Source: Azospirillum ramasamyi | GTDB taxonomy: Bacteria; Pseudomonadota; Alphaproteobacteria; Azospirillales; Azospirillaceae | Length of the DNA stretch: 64,000 nt | Direction: 5' to 3' | NCBI RefSeq assembly: GCF_003233655.1 | Contig: NZ_CP029830.1 | Span: forward strand, 794,501 to 858,500 | Position numbers and translations under genes: made by a program | Part shown: piece by piece, positions 44,825 through 54,295 of the stretch | Position numbering within the stretch: position 1 is the first letter of the stretch | How the letters are laid out: the number at the start of each line of letters is the position of its first letter | The notes under the pieces: generated by a model | The model's input: the letters and a program-made list of their open reading frames with translations, nothing else | What the model was told of the DNA's origin: nothing | Database searches by the model: none

Positions 44825-45721
44825 ATGGCCCCCGCCCGGACCCCGCTCGACGATTTGCGCCGCGAGATCGACCAGATCGACGACGCGATCCATGACCTGC
44901 TGATGCGCCGCGCCGCCGTGGTGGAACGCATCGGGGCGGCGAAAGGCAATGGCGCCGCGGAAAACGGCGCGCAGCCCGTCTATCTGCGCCCGGCGCGGGA
45001 GGCGACGATCCTGCGGCGCCTGATGGCCCGTCATGCCGGCACCTTCCCGGCCCAGGTCGTCGCCCGCATCTGGCGCGAGATGATCACCGCCTTCACCCGC
45101 ATGCAGGGCCCCTTCGCCGTCGCCGTCTATGCGCCGGAGGACCGCCGCGGCTTCTGGGACGTCGCCCGCGACCATTTCGGCGGCTTCGTGCCGATGACCG
45201 CCGTCAACACCCCGGCCGCCGCGCTCCGCGCCGTGTCGGAGGGGACGGCCACCGTCGCCGTGGTGCCCTATCCGGCCGACGACGATTCGGATCCCTGGTG
45301 GCGCTTCCTGGTGTCGGCCGACGCCGGCCGGCCGCAGGTGGTGGCGCGGCTGCCCTTCGGCGGGCGCGGCAACGCCCGCGGCGAGAACCGCGACGCGCTG
45401 GCCATCGCCGCCGTCCCGCACGAGCCGACCGGCGACGACCGCACGCTGCTGAGCATCGAGATCGGCGGCGATCTCAGCCGCGGCCGGCTGAAGGACATGC
45501 TGGAGGCCTGCGGCCTGCCGCCGGTCAGCTTCTGCACCTGGCATCCGGCCGGCCACGCCATCGGGATGAGCGGCGGCGGACCGTCGGTCCATCTGGTGGA
45601 GGTTTCCGATTTCGTCGGTCAGGCCGATCCCCGCCTCGCCATGCTGCTGGAACGGTCGGGCGACATCCCGGTGCGGGTCAACGTCGTCGGCGGCTATGCC
45701 GTGCCGCTCGCTCTGGGCTGA
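44825..45721 (+). CDS. Chorismate mutase (AroQ type) with C-terminal extension
   Basis: 298 residues. The N-terminal 90 residues are an AroQ chorismate mutase: LDDLRREIDQIDDAIHDLLMRRAAVVERIGAAK, then YLRPAREATILRRLMARHAGTFP. The remainder (FAVAVYAPEDRRGFWDVARDHFGGFVPMTAVNTPAAAL...) resembles a degenerate periplasmic-binding or prephenate-dehydratase-like region without the usual catalytic TRF motif, so it is likely regulatory. It makes prephenate for Phe/Tyr synthesis. It precedes hisC and is divergent from metX. No cyclohexadienyl dehydrogenase follows here. Confidence 0.85.
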   Translation: MAPARTPLDDLRREIDQIDDAIHDLLMRRAAVVERIGAAKGNGAAENGAQPVYLRPAREATILRRLMARHAGTFPAQVVARIWREMITAFTRMQGPFAVAVYAPEDRRGFWDVARDHFGGFVPMTAVNTPAAALRAVSEGTATVAVVPYPADDDSDPWWRFLVSADAGRPQVVARLPFGGRGNARGENRDALAIAAVPHEPTGDDRTLLSIEIGGDLSRGRLKDMLEACGLPPVSFCTWHPAGHAIGMSGGGPSVHLVEVSDFVGQADPRLAMLLERSGDIPVRVNVVGGYAVPLALG

Positions 45722-45782
45722 TGCGCGCGAATGAAGCGGGCCGCCGTGGCCGCTCCCGCCTTATCCTGCACCCCCTGATTCC

Positions 45783-45827
45783 GGGATGGAACACCAAGGA
45801 CGGGACCGTTCCATCCTGTTCCATCCC
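45783..45827 (+). promoter_or_regulatory. Alternative-pairing leader before hisC
   Basis: GGGATGGAAC (45783-45792) can pair either with GTTCCATCC (45808-45816) or perfectly with GTTCCATCCC (45818-45827), so the two folds are mutually exclusive. It lies in the 150-base gap between the chorismate mutase gene and hisC. No leader peptide or T run is evident. Confidence 0.35.
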
Positions 45828-45871
45828 ATCCAGAAACCGCCCATCCACCAGCGTCGGAAGGTAAGCAGACC

Positions 45872-46963
45872 ATGACCCAGCCGAACGGCCCGCAGCCGCG
45901 TCCGGGGATTCTCGACATCGCCGCCTATGTCGGCGGCGAGCATCAGGGTCATATCCGCCTCGCTTCCAACGAAGGGGCGCTGGGGCCGAGCCCGAAGGCG
46001 ATGGACGCCTATGCGGCGGCGGCCTCCTCCCTGCACCGCTACCCGGACGGCGCCTCGGCGGCCCTGCGCGGCGCCATCGCCAAGCGCTTCAACCTGGATG
46101 CCGACCGCATCGTCTGCGGTGCCGGCTCCGACGAGATCATCAGCCTGCTGATCCGCTCCTATGCCGGGCCGGGCGACGAGGTGCTGTATTCGCAATACGG
46201 CTTCCTGATGTACCCGATCGGCGCCAAGTCGGTCGGCGCCACCCCGGTGACCGCGCCGGAGGACGGGCTGACCGCCAGCGTCGACCAGCTGCTCGCCCGC
46301 GTCACCCCGCGCACCCGCCTGGTCTTCCTCGCCAACCCGAACAACCCGACCGGCACCTATCTGCCGGCTTCGGAGGTGGCGCGGCTGCATGCCGGCCTGC
46401 CCCCGGACGTCATCCTGGTCATCGACGCGGCCTATGCCGAATACATGAACAAGGACGACTACACCGCCGGCGAGGAGCTGGTGGAGAAGTTCTCCAACGT
46501 GGTGATGACCCGCACCTTCTCGAAGATCTTCGCGCTGGGTTCGCTGCGCATCGGCTGGTGCTATGGCCCGGCGGCGATCGTCGACGTGCTGAACCGGGTG
46601 CGCGGCCCCTTCAACGTGTCGACCGCCGCCCATGTCGCCGCCGTCGCCGCGGTGGAGGACGCCGAGTTCCTCGACCGCTCCCGCCGCCACAATGACGAGT
46701 GGCGCGAGTGGTTCTCCGCCAGCGTGCGGGAGCTCGGCCTGACGGTCCATCCCAGCGTGACGAACTTCGTCCTGGTCGATTTCAAGGGCCAGCCCGCCGG
46801 CAAGGACGACGCCGAGGCCGCCCGCCAGTTCCTGAAGTCCCGCGGCATCCTGGTCCGCCAGATGCCGTCCTACGGCCTGCCGAGCTGCCTGCGCATCACC
46901 ATCGGCACCGAGCAGGAGATGCGTGCGGTGGCCGACGCGCTGCGGGACTTTCTGAAGGCGTAA
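45872..46963 (+). CDS. hisC: Histidinol-phosphate aminotransferase (also aromatic aminotransferase)
   Basis: 363 residues of the fold-type I PLP family. IRLASNEGALGPSPKA, HRYPDGASAALR, VFLANPNNPTGTYLP, VIDAAYAEYM and the PLP lysine in RTFSKIFALGSLRIGW are typical HisC motifs. Placement next to a chorismate mutase suggests it also transaminates prephenate or aromatic keto acids, as the alphaproteobacterial HisC does. GGAAGGTAAG precedes the ATG. A strong bidirectional terminator follows. Confidence 0.93.
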   Translation: MTQPNGPQPRPGILDIAAYVGGEHQGHIRLASNEGALGPSPKAMDAYAAAASSLHRYPDGASAALRGAIAKRFNLDADRIVCGAGSDEIISLLIRSYAGPGDEVLYSQYGFLMYPIGAKSVGATPVTAPEDGLTASVDQLLARVTPRTRLVFLANPNNPTGTYLPASEVARLHAGLPPDVILVIDAAYAEYMNKDDYTAGEELVEKFSNVVMTRTFSKIFALGSLRIGWCYGPAAIVDVLNRVRGPFNVSTAAHVAAVAAVEDAEFLDRSRRHNDEWREWFSASVRELGLTVHPSVTNFVLVDFKGQPAGKDDAEAARQFLKSRGILVRQMPSYGLPSCLRITIGTEQEMRAVADALRDFLKA

Positions 46964-46979
46964 CGGTTTCCCGGCAAAG

Positions 46980-47015
46980 AAAAGCCCGCCGAAGCATCTG
47001 CTTCGGCGGGCTTTT
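46980..47015. terminator. Bidirectional intrinsic terminator
   Basis: AAAAGCCCGCCGAAG (46980-46994) and CTTCGGCGGGCTTTT (47001-47015) form a perfect 15-bp stem with A/T tails on both sides. It serves hisC on one strand and the deaminase gene on the other. Confidence 0.9.
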
Positions 47016-47026
47016 CCATGTTTGCG

Positions 47027-48307
47027 TCACCCCCGGTTCAGCAGGAAATCGACCGACTCCGGCCGTCCCGGCAGATCCAGCCGGGCCTGCACCGGCTCGC
47101 AACGGCTGACGATCCGGCCGCGGCGCAGGACGAACAGGCGGGTGGCGCGGGTGCGGATCGCCTCCACCGGGCCGCCGGCCTGGAGCACCACGAGGTCGGC
47201 GTTGCAGCCCGGCTCCAGCCCATAGCCTTCCAGGTGAAGCAGGCGGGCCGGGTTGACCGTCACCGCGTCGAAGGTGGCCTTCATGCCGTCCTGGCCGGTC
47301 ATCTGGGCGACATGCAGGCCCATATGCGCAACCTCCAGCATGTCGCCGGAGCCCAGCGGATACCAGGGATCCATCACGCAGTCGTGGCCGAAGGCGACCG
47401 TCAGGCCGGCGGCCATCAGCTCCGGAACGCGGGTCATGCCGCGGCGCTTCGGATAGGTGTCGTGGCGGCCCTGGATGGTGATGTTGATCAGCGGATTGGC
47501 GATCACCCCCAGCCGGGCCTCCGCCATCAGCGGGATCAGCTTGGAGACGTAGTAGTTGTCCATGGAGTGCATTGAGGTCAGGTGCGATCCCGTCACCCGG
47601 CCATGCAGACCGAGCCGCTGCGTCTCGTAGGCCAGGGTCTCGACATGGCGGGACATTGGATCGTCGGTCTCGTCGCAATGCATGTCGACCAGCAGGCCGC
47701 GCTCCGCCGCGATCTCGCAGAGCAGGCGGACCGAGGCGGCGCCGTCGGCCATGGTGCGCTCGAAATGGGGAATGCCGCCGACCACCTCGACGCCCATGTC
47801 CAGCGCGCGCCGCAGCAGCTCCTCGCAGCCCGGCGAACGGAGGACGCCATCCTGCGGGAAGGCGACGAGCTGCAGGTCGAGGTACGGCGCGACGCGCTTC
47901 TTCACGTCCAGCAGGGCTTCCACCGCCAGCAGGCGCGGGTCGCAGACGTCGACATGGCTGCGCACCGCCAGCAAGCCGCGGCCGACCGCCCAGTCGCAAT
48001 AGGCGAGCGCCCGCTCGACGATGGCGTCCTGCACCAGCTGCGGCTTCAGCTCGCCCCACAGGGCGATGCCCTCGAGCAGGGTGCCGCTCTGGTTCACGCG
48101 CGGCATGCCGTAGCTCAGCGTGCTGTCCATGTGGAAATGGGGATCGACGAAGGGCGGGCTGACCAGCCGGCCGGTGACGTCGAGCTCCGCGGCCGATTCT
48201 CCGGCCAGATTGGCTTCGACCGCGGCGATGCGGCCGTCCTTGATGCCGATGTCGATGCCGCTTCGGCCATCCGGCAGGGTGGCGCGGCGCAGGATCAGAT
48301 CGAACAT
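47027..48307 (-). CDS. Amidohydrolase of the cytosine deaminase (CodA) family
   Basis: 426 residues, same length as E. coli CodA (427). Metal ligands: HFHMDST (HxH), HCDE, HLTSMHSM and the Asp in GHDCVMDPWYPLGSGDML. E. coli CodA reads GHDDVFDPWYPLG; the second Asp (D314), which contacts the base, is Cys here, so the substrate may differ (isoguanine, methylcytosine or another nitrogen heterocycle). It overlaps the upstream permease gene by one base and is last in the Bmp-ABC operon, implying it processes the imported base. Confidence 0.85.
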   Translation of the reverse strand: MFDLILRRATLPDGRSGIDIGIKDGRIAAVEANLAGESAAELDVTGRLVSPPFVDPHFHMDSTLSYGMPRVNQSGTLLEGIALWGELKPQLVQDAIVERALAYCDWAVGRGLLAVRSHVDVCDPRLLAVEALLDVKKRVAPYLDLQLVAFPQDGVLRSPGCEELLRRALDMGVEVVGGIPHFERTMADGAASVRLLCEIAAERGLLVDMHCDETDDPMSRHVETLAYETQRLGLHGRVTGSHLTSMHSMDNYYVSKLIPLMAEARLGVIANPLINITIQGRHDTYPKRRGMTRVPELMAAGLTVAFGHDCVMDPWYPLGSGDMLEVAHMGLHVAQMTGQDGMKATFDAVTVNPARLLHLEGYGLEPGCNADLVVLQAGGPVEAIRTRATRLFVLRRGRIVSRCEPVQARLDLPGRPESVDFLLNRG

Positions 48308-49230
48308 CAGCGTTCTCCTTTACGGTACGGAATCATCAGGGCGCGCGGGTAGGAGGCCCGGCGGGCCACCAGAACCAGGGCCAGGATGCTCAACAGGTAG
48401 GGCATCATCAGGAACAGTTGGTAGGGCAGGACGCCGCCGCTCGCCTGCTGCAGCCGCAGCTGCAGCGCGTCGAACACCGCGAACAGCAGGGCGCCCAGCA
48501 GCGCCTTGCCCGGCCGCCAGGAGGCGAAGACCACCAGGGCGATGCAGATCCAGCCGCGTCCGTTGACCATGTTGAAGAAGAAGGCGTTGAAGGCCGACAG
48601 GGTCAGGAAGGCGCCGGCCAGCGCCATCAGCGCGCTGCCGGCCATCACCGCGCCGATGCGGATGGCGGTGACGTTCAGCCCCTGGGCCTCGGCGGCGGCC
48701 GGATTCTCGCCGACCATGCGCACCGCCAGCCCGACCGGCGTGCGGTACAGCACATAGGCGACGACCACGACCAGAATGAAGGCCAGATAGGTCAGCGGCG
48801 TCTGGGCCAGCGCGCCCGGCAGGTCCAGCGGCTGGAACGGCTCGATGGTCGGCGGGGTGCTGGCCTGCGGCAGGACGAGGCGGTAGATGAAATAGGACAG
48901 GCTGGCGCCCAGCAGGGTCACGCCGATGCCGGTCACATGCTGCGACAGGCCGAGCGGCACGGTCAGCGTCGCATGCAGCAGGCCGAGCAGCGCACCGCAG
49001 GATGCCGCCACCAGCACGCCGGTCCACAGGTCGGCCCCCTGGTAGACCGCCATCCAGCCGGCCATGGCGCCCAAGGTCATGATGCCTTCGATGCCCAGGT
49101 TCAGCACGCCGGCGCGCTCGCACAGCAATTCGCCCAGCGTGCCGAGCACATAGGGGGTGGCGATGCGCAGTACCGCGGTCCAGAAGGCGGCGGACAGCAG
49201 GATGTCGAGGATGATCGACAGGAAATCCAT
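48307..49230 (-). CDS. ABC transporter permease, nucleoside/nucleobase (NupQ/YufQ-like)
   Basis: 307 residues, about eight hydrophobic helices, BPD_transp_2 type. Motifs: TPYVLGTLGELLCERAGVLNLGIEGIMTLGAMAGW and NPAAAEAQGLNVTAIRIGAVMAGSALMALAGAFL, a layout shared with BmpC/NupQ. It pairs with the 49237 permease in the inner membrane. Its stop overlaps the deaminase start and it follows the other permease after 6 bases. Confidence 0.88.
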   Translation of the reverse strand: MDFLSIILDILLSAAFWTAVLRIATPYVLGTLGELLCERAGVLNLGIEGIMTLGAMAGWMAVYQGADLWTGVLVAASCGALLGLLHATLTVPLGLSQHVTGIGVTLLGASLSYFIYRLVLPQASTPPTIEPFQPLDLPGALAQTPLTYLAFILVVVVAYVLYRTPVGLAVRMVGENPAAAEAQGLNVTAIRIGAVMAGSALMALAGAFLTLSAFNAFFFNMVNGRGWICIALVVFASWRPGKALLGALLFAVFDALQLRLQQASGGVLPYQLFLMMPYLLSILALVLVARRASYPRALMIPYRKGER

Positions 49231-49236
49231 GATCCC

Positions 49237-50286
49237 TTACCCCCGCCGCAGCCGGTAGCGCGCCAGCAGCCCGGCGACCAGCATGCACAGCAGGCTGGCG
49301 GCGACCAGGACGTCGGCGATGTAGTTGGGAACCGGCATGGCGCGGCTCATGGCGTCGGCGCCGACGAAGATGCCGGCGATGAACAGCGCCGCACCCACCA
49401 CGCCGATGGGATGCAGCTGCGCCAGCATGGCGACGACGATGCCGCTGTAGCCGAAGCCCGGCGACAGGTCGAGCGTCAGATAGCCCTTCAGGCCGCAGAC
49501 CTCCGCCACGCCGGCGAGACCGGCGAGGCCGCCCGACAGCAGGGCGGTGCGCAGCATGATCCGCGTCACCGGCATTCCTGCGAAGGCGGCGGCGCGCGGG
49601 TTGGCGCCGACCGCCCGGTTCTCGTAGCCCCAGATGGTCCGGGTATCGACCAGCCACAGCAGAACCGACAGGCCGAGCGCGATGGCCAGCCCGGCATGCA
49701 GGCGGGTTCGCTCCACCAGCTTGGGCAGTTCCGCCGCCTCGGCGATCGGCGCCGATTGCGGCCAGCCCATGCCCATCGGATCCTTCAAGGCGCCTTCCAG
49801 CAGTATCGACACCAGCAGCAGAACGACGAAGTTCAGCAGCAGGGTCGTCACCACCTCGTCCACGCCGAAGCGGACCTTGAGGACGGCGGGGCCGAGCAGC
49901 GTGACGCCGCCCGCCGCCATGCCGGCGATCATGACCACCGGGATCAGCGCCCAGGCCGGCAGATCGAGCATGCCGCCGCCGACCACCACGGCGGCCAGGG
50001 CGCCCATGTAGAGCTGTCCCTCCGCCCCGATGTTCCACAGCTTGGCGCGGAAGGCGACGGCGGCGGCGAGGCCGGTCAGGATCAGCGGCGTGGCGCGGGT
50101 CAGCGTCTCGGTCAATGCGAAGCGGGAGCCGACCGCTCCTTCGAACAGCAGGCCATAGGCTTGCAGAACCGGCGCGCCGGTCCAGGCGACCAGCAGGGCG
50201 CAGAGCGCCAGCGCCGCAACCACGGCGCCCACCGGCGCCAGCAGCCGCAGGGCGAGCGGGGTATCGGTGCGCGGTTCAAGCCGCAT
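49237..50286 (-). CDS. ABC transporter permease, nucleoside/nucleobase (NupP/YufP-like)
   Basis: 349 residues with about nine helices. The segment YGLLFEGAVGSRFALTETLTRATPLILTGLAAAVAFRAKLWNIGAEGQLYMGAL is diagnostic of the YufP/BmpB group, with the inner loop GANPRAAAFAGMPVTRIMLRTALLSGGLAGLAG. It overlaps the ATPase gene by 11 bases, so translation is coupled. Confidence 0.88.
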   Translation of the reverse strand: MRLEPRTDTPLALRLLAPVGAVVAALALCALLVAWTGAPVLQAYGLLFEGAVGSRFALTETLTRATPLILTGLAAAVAFRAKLWNIGAEGQLYMGALAAVVVGGGMLDLPAWALIPVVMIAGMAAGGVTLLGPAVLKVRFGVDEVVTTLLLNFVVLLLVSILLEGALKDPMGMGWPQSAPIAEAAELPKLVERTRLHAGLAIALGLSVLLWLVDTRTIWGYENRAVGANPRAAAFAGMPVTRIMLRTALLSGGLAGLAGVAEVCGLKGYLTLDLSPGFGYSGIVVAMLAQLHPIGVVGAALFIAGIFVGADAMSRAMPVPNYIADVLVAASLLCMLVAGLLARYRLRRG

Positions 50287-51844
50287 CGACTGTCTCCGGC
50301 AGAATGTCGCGCAGGATGTCCCAGTGCCCGGCCATCAGCAGGCCGAGCTGGCTGACCGACACCCGGTCATGCGGCAGAAGCGGGGTGAGCCGCCCGTGAT
50401 AGGCGACGGTGACGCAATCGGCCAGCGCCAGGATTTCGTCCAGATCCTCGGAGATCAGCAGGACGCCGGCCCCGGCGGCGCGGGCGTCGAGCAGCCGGCC
50501 GTGGACGTAGGACACCGCACCGATGTCGAGCCCGCGCGTCGGCTGGCTCGCCAGGATCAGGTCCGGCCCATGGGCCAGCGTGCGGCCCAGGATCAGCTTC
50601 TGCATGTTGCCGCCCGACAGCAGCTGCGTGCGGGCGTCGGGGCCGGGGCAGCGGACGTCGAACTCCTCGATCACCTTGCGGGCATAGCTGCGCGCGGCAC
50701 CGCGCCGCAGCACGCCGAACCGGGAAAAGGCGGGGTCGTGGTAGCGTTCGGCGATCAGGTTCTCCCACACCGCCATGGCGCCGACGAGGCCGGCGCTGTG
50801 CCGGTCCTCCGGGATGCGGGCGACGCCGCGCCGCACCATGTCGGCCGGGCTGGCATGCTCCACCACGCCGCCCTTCAGCGAGAGCCGGCCGGTGTCGGGG
50901 CGGATCAGGCCGCTGACCAGTTCGGCCAGCGCGGTCTGACCGTTGCCGGACACCCCGGCGATGCCGACCACCTGATGGCGCCGCACCGTCAGGTCGACGC
51001 CGTCCAGCAGCGGGCGGCCATGGCCGGAAGCGACGGTGACGCCCGCCAGCTCCAGCACCGGCTCGCCGGGGCTGAGCGGGGCGGGGGCCGGCGGCTTGAC
51101 GCTGCGGCCGACCATCAGCTCGGCCAGTTTGGCGCGGTCGGTGGAGGCGGTGGGGTGGGTGGCGACCAGCTTCCCGGCGCGCAGCACGGCGACGGTATCG
51201 CTGGCGGCGAACACCTCGTTCATCTTGTGGCTGATGAAGACGACGGCCAGCCCGTCGGCGGTCAGCCGGCGCAGCGTGTCGAACAGCCCGGCCGATTCCT
51301 GCGGCGTCAGCACCGCGGTCGGCTCGTCCAGGATCAGGATGCGGGCGTCGCGGTAGAGCGCCTTCAGGATCTCCGCCCGCTGACGCTCGCCGACCGACAG
51401 GTCGCCGACCAGCGCGTCCGGCCGCACCTCCAGCCCGAAGCGTTGCGACAGGTCGAGCAGCCGGCGGCGGGCGGCGCCCCGGTCGGAGCGCCAGCGCCAC
51501 AGCGATTCGGTCCCGACCGCGATGTTGTCCAGAACCGACAGGTTGTCCGCCAGGGTGAAATGCTGGTGGACCATGCCGATGCCGGCCTCCAGCGCCGCGC
51601 GGGGCGAGCCCGGCGGCAGGGGGCGGCCGAACGCCTCGATGCTGCCCTCGTCGGCGACGTAGTGGCCGAAAAGGATGTTCATCAGGGTGGTCTTGCCGGC
51701 GCCGTTCTCGCCCAACAGGGCCAGCACCTCGCCGGCGCGGAGCGTCAGCGAGATGTCGTCGTTGGCGAGCAGCGGGCCGAACCGCTTGGAAATGCCGGCG
51801 AGCCGGAGGACGACCTCCGGCCCGCCTTTCACGGGTGATGACAT
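50276..51844 (-). CDS. ABC transporter ATP-binding protein with two nucleotide-binding domains (NupO/YufO-like)
   Basis: 522 residues. The first NBD has Walker A GENGAGKTTLMN, signature LSVGERQRAEILKALYR and Walker B ILILDEPTAVL. The second has a degenerate Walker A (GVSGNGQTALAE) and signature LSGGNMQKLILGR, the usual asymmetric pattern for sugar and nucleoside importers. ATG 51844 gives MSSPVKGG. It drives uptake of the ligand bound by the downstream-numbered Bmp protein gene, 17 bases away. Confidence 0.9.
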   Translation of the reverse strand: MSSPVKGGPEVVLRLAGISKRFGPLLANDDISLTLRAGEVLALLGENGAGKTTLMNILFGHYVADEGSIEAFGRPLPPGSPRAALEAGIGMVHQHFTLADNLSVLDNIAVGTESLWRWRSDRGAARRRLLDLSQRFGLEVRPDALVGDLSVGERQRAEILKALYRDARILILDEPTAVLTPQESAGLFDTLRRLTADGLAVVFISHKMNEVFAASDTVAVLRAGKLVATHPTASTDRAKLAELMVGRSVKPPAPAPLSPGEPVLELAGVTVASGHGRPLLDGVDLTVRRHQVVGIAGVSGNGQTALAELVSGLIRPDTGRLSLKGGVVEHASPADMVRRGVARIPEDRHSAGLVGAMAVWENLIAERYHDPAFSRFGVLRRGAARSYARKVIEEFDVRCPGPDARTQLLSGGNMQKLILGRTLAHGPDLILASQPTRGLDIGAVSYVHGRLLDARAAGAGVLLISEDLDEILALADCVTVAYHGRLTPLLPHDRVSVSQLGLLMAGHWDILRDILPETVDAA

Positions 51845-51861
51845 CGGGAATGCGCCGGGCG

Positions 51862-52902
51862 TCACATCGTCGACTTCGGCTCGGCGTCGTTGACCCTCAC
51901 GGTGAACTTGCCGTCGAGGATCTGCTGCTCGCGCTCCTTGACCTTCGCCTTGATGTCGTCGGGCACCTTCGCTTCGAATGTGCCGAGCGGGGCGAGGCTG
52001 GAACCCTTGTGGGCCATCATGCTGTAGGGGCCGTAATCCTCGGCCTTGTAGGTGCCGGCCTTCACCGCGGCGATGGCGCGCTCCACCGACGGCTCCATGT
52101 GCCACAGGGCGCTGGCGACGACGGTGTCGGGATACTGCGGCTGGGTGTCGATGACGTTGCCGATGGCCAGAACCTTGCGCTCCTTGGCGGCGTCCGACAC
52201 GCCGAAGCGCTCGGCGTACATCACGTCGGCGCCGCGGTCGATCATGGCGAAGGCGGCTTCCTTGGCCTTCGGCGGGTCGAACCAGGAGCCGATGAAGGTG
52301 ACGGAGAACTTGACCTGCGGGTTGACCTCCTTGGCGCCTTCCATGAAGGCGTTCATCAGGCGGTTGACCTCGGGGATCGGATAGCCGCCGACCAGGCCGA
52401 TCATGTTCGACTTGGTCATGCCGCCGGCGATCATGCCGGACAGATAGGCCGGCTCCTGGATGTAGTTGTCGAAGACCGAGAAGTTCGGCTCCTGCGGCTT
52501 GAAGCTGGAACCCATGACGAAGGCGGTCTTCGGATAGTCCTTGGCGACGGCGCGGGCGGCGCGCTCCACCCCGAACACCTCGCCGAAGACCAGCTGCTGG
52601 CCGGCTTCGGCATACTGGCGCATCACGCGCTCATAGTCGGTGTTGGCGACCGATTCGGCCCAGACATACTCGATGTCGCCGCGGTCGGCGGCGGCCTTCA
52701 GCGCGACGTGGATGCGGCTGACCCACTGCTGCTCGATCGGAACGGTGTAGACGCCGGCGACCTTCAGCTTGCTTTGCGCGAATGCCGGCAGGGAGCCGCC
52801 GGCCGCCGCCGCGAAGGCGACCGCGGCGACGCCGCAGAGCACCGCGCGGCGGGTCATTCCGATTGCACCCATGCCCAGTTTCCCCATCCCCCGAACCGAC
52901 AT
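51862..52902 (-). CDS. BMP (Bmp/Med/NupN) family ABC substrate-binding protein
   Basis: 346 residues, first gene of the operon. The export signal contains MTRRAVLCGVAAVAFAAAAGG with an arginine pair. Mature motifs: KVAGVYTVPIEQQWVSRIHVALKAA, QLVFGEVFGVERAARAVAKDYP, PNFSVFDNYIQEPAYLSGMIAGGMTKSNMIGLVGGYPIPEVNRLMNAF and FIGSWFDPPKAKEAAFAMIDRGADVMY. These define the BMP family that binds purine nucleosides. Ligand here is probably a nucleoside or base given the deaminase. AAGGGGA precedes ATG 52902. The 287-base gap 52903-53189 shows nothing clear. Confidence 0.9.
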   Translation of the reverse strand: MSVRGMGKLGMGAIGMTRRAVLCGVAAVAFAAAAGGSLPAFAQSKLKVAGVYTVPIEQQWVSRIHVALKAAADRGDIEYVWAESVANTDYERVMRQYAEAGQQLVFGEVFGVERAARAVAKDYPKTAFVMGSSFKPQEPNFSVFDNYIQEPAYLSGMIAGGMTKSNMIGLVGGYPIPEVNRLMNAFMEGAKEVNPQVKFSVTFIGSWFDPPKAKEAAFAMIDRGADVMYAERFGVSDAAKERKVLAIGNVIDTQPQYPDTVVASALWHMEPSVERAIAAVKAGTYKAEDYGPYSMMAHKGSSLAPLGTFEAKVPDDIKAKVKEREQQILDGKFTVRVNDAEPKSTM

Positions 52903-53189
52903 CGTAAGTCCCCTTCGTCGCTGTATATCGTTAGGCGCGTATCGTTGGCCGCAAGGCGGCAGCTCCGCCGAAAGTATGAATACTCGGGAATGCCCCCGCA
53001 AATCCATGGGACCTTGCAGGCTGCGCATCCAAATGCAACGAAAATGCCATCGGCCGATTCCGCCGGTCGCCTTGCATCCACAGTGACTTCATTGGTCAGA
53101 ACGCGGGCATGTGATTGAAAAACGGGCAATGTTTCCTGACGATTTGGTCAGGATCCCGGCGGCGCCGCCCGTGCGTCGACGACCATGCG

Positions 53190-53360
53190 TCATGAGGGGC
53201 CATCCCTCCGCCCCGCGCCCTTGCGTGCCTCCCCCCGGCAGCGGTCGGAGCAGTATTTCACCTGGTCCCATACCCGCTCCCATTTTTTCCGCCAGGTGAA
53301 AGGGCGGTTGCAGACCGGGCAGATCTTGGTTGGGAGGTCGGACTTCCTGACGCCCTTCAT
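53190..53360 (-). CDS. DUF2256 zinc-finger-like small protein
   Basis: 56 residues: [21 protein letters not shown], then [25 protein letters not shown]. The C-x2-C...C-x3-C arrangement is a zinc-ribbon pattern and the whole matches DUF2256, a family often found near photolyase/cryptochrome genes. No such neighbour is seen here. It starts 19 bases past the IclR gene stop, probably in the same transcript. Confidence 0.82.
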   Translation of the reverse strand: MKGVRKSDLPTKICPVCNRPFTWRKKWERVWDQVKYCSDRCRGEARKGAGRRDGPS

Positions 53361-53379
53361 CGCGCCCTCGCTTCCGCGG

Positions 53380-54249
53380 TTACGCCGAGCCGTTGGCCGA
53401 TCCGCTGCCCAGCACCGCGGCGGGGCGGCGCAGCACAGGGTCGAAGGGGTTCAGCTGGCGACTGATCGCGGCCGATTCGCGCTTCAGGATATCGACCACC
53501 ACCGGCAGCCGTTCCTCGTTCAGCCGCTCGCTGATGGTGCCGACGCTGAGCGCGGCCACGGCGTAGCCGTCGCGGTCCAGCACCGGGACGGCTACGCCGG
53601 ACATGCCCGGCAGCAGGCCGGTGGAGCGGCTGGCATAGCCCAGATCCCGGACGCGGGCGATTTCCGTCCGCAAATAGACCTCGTCGATGATGCCCACGCC
53701 CTGCATGCGCGGCAGATTGAAGCGGATCACCTCCTCCCGCTCTTCCGCATGGAGGAAGGCCATGATGGCGAGGCTGCCCTGGCCGACGCCCAGCGTCACC
53801 CGGCCGCCGATGTCGCCGGTGAAGGAGCGGATCGGAAACGGCCCTTCGCTGCGGTCCAGGCACACCGCGTCGAAGCCGCTGCGCACCAGCAGGAAGATGG
53901 TGTCGCGCAGCGTCGCCGACAGCCGCAGCAGGATCGGCCGGCAGATGTCGCGCAGGTTGTTGGGATTGCCTGCCTGCGCCGCCAGACCGAAGAGGTCGAT
54001 GCCCAGGCGGTAGCGCTTGGTCGCGCGGTCCGGCTCCACCATCCCTTCCTCCACCAGGATCTTCAGCAGGCGGTGGACGGTCGGCGGCGTGAGGTCGAGC
54101 GCGCGGGCGATGTCGGTCAGCCGCGCCCCCGTCTCGTTCGACGAGGCCAGCAGGCGCAGGATCGCCAGCCCACGCTGCAGGCTGGATTTCGCTCCCGTTT
54201 CGTCGCTGCCCGCACTCTCGCTCGGCTTGCCGCGGGGGTCGGCGCTCAT
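53380..54249 (-). CDS. IclR-family regulator of the divergent ABC/dehydrogenase operon
   Basis: 289 residues from ATG 54249 with GGAGCCGGAAG upstream. [45 protein letters not shown]. The effector domain has [45 protein letters not shown] and [24 protein letters not shown]. Divergence from the 54441 operon with an IclR-like operator at 54296-54310 strongly suggests that it controls that operon in response to the transported compound. Confidence 0.9.
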   Translation of the reverse strand: MSADPRGKPSESAGSDETGAKSSLQRGLAILRLLASSNETGARLTDIARALDLTPPTVHRLLKILVEEGMVEPDRATKRYRLGIDLFGLAAQAGNPNNLRDICRPILLRLSATLRDTIFLLVRSGFDAVCLDRSEGPFPIRSFTGDIGGRVTLGVGQGSLAIMAFLHAEEREEVIRFNLPRMQGVGIIDEVYLRTEIARVRDLGYASRSTGLLPGMSGVAVPVLDRDGYAVAALSVGTISERLNEERLPVVVDILKRESAAISRQLNPFDPVLRRPAAVLGSGSANGSA

Positions 54250-54295
54250 CTTCCGGCTCCGTGTGAAAATCAATGAATGTTTGTCGCACAATCTA

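Noticed and set aside
48418..51838. Long plus-strand frames (645 and 523 codons) across the BMP operon
   Set aside because: They are antisense to well-conserved permease and ATPase genes and are Gln/Arg/His-rich with no motifs.
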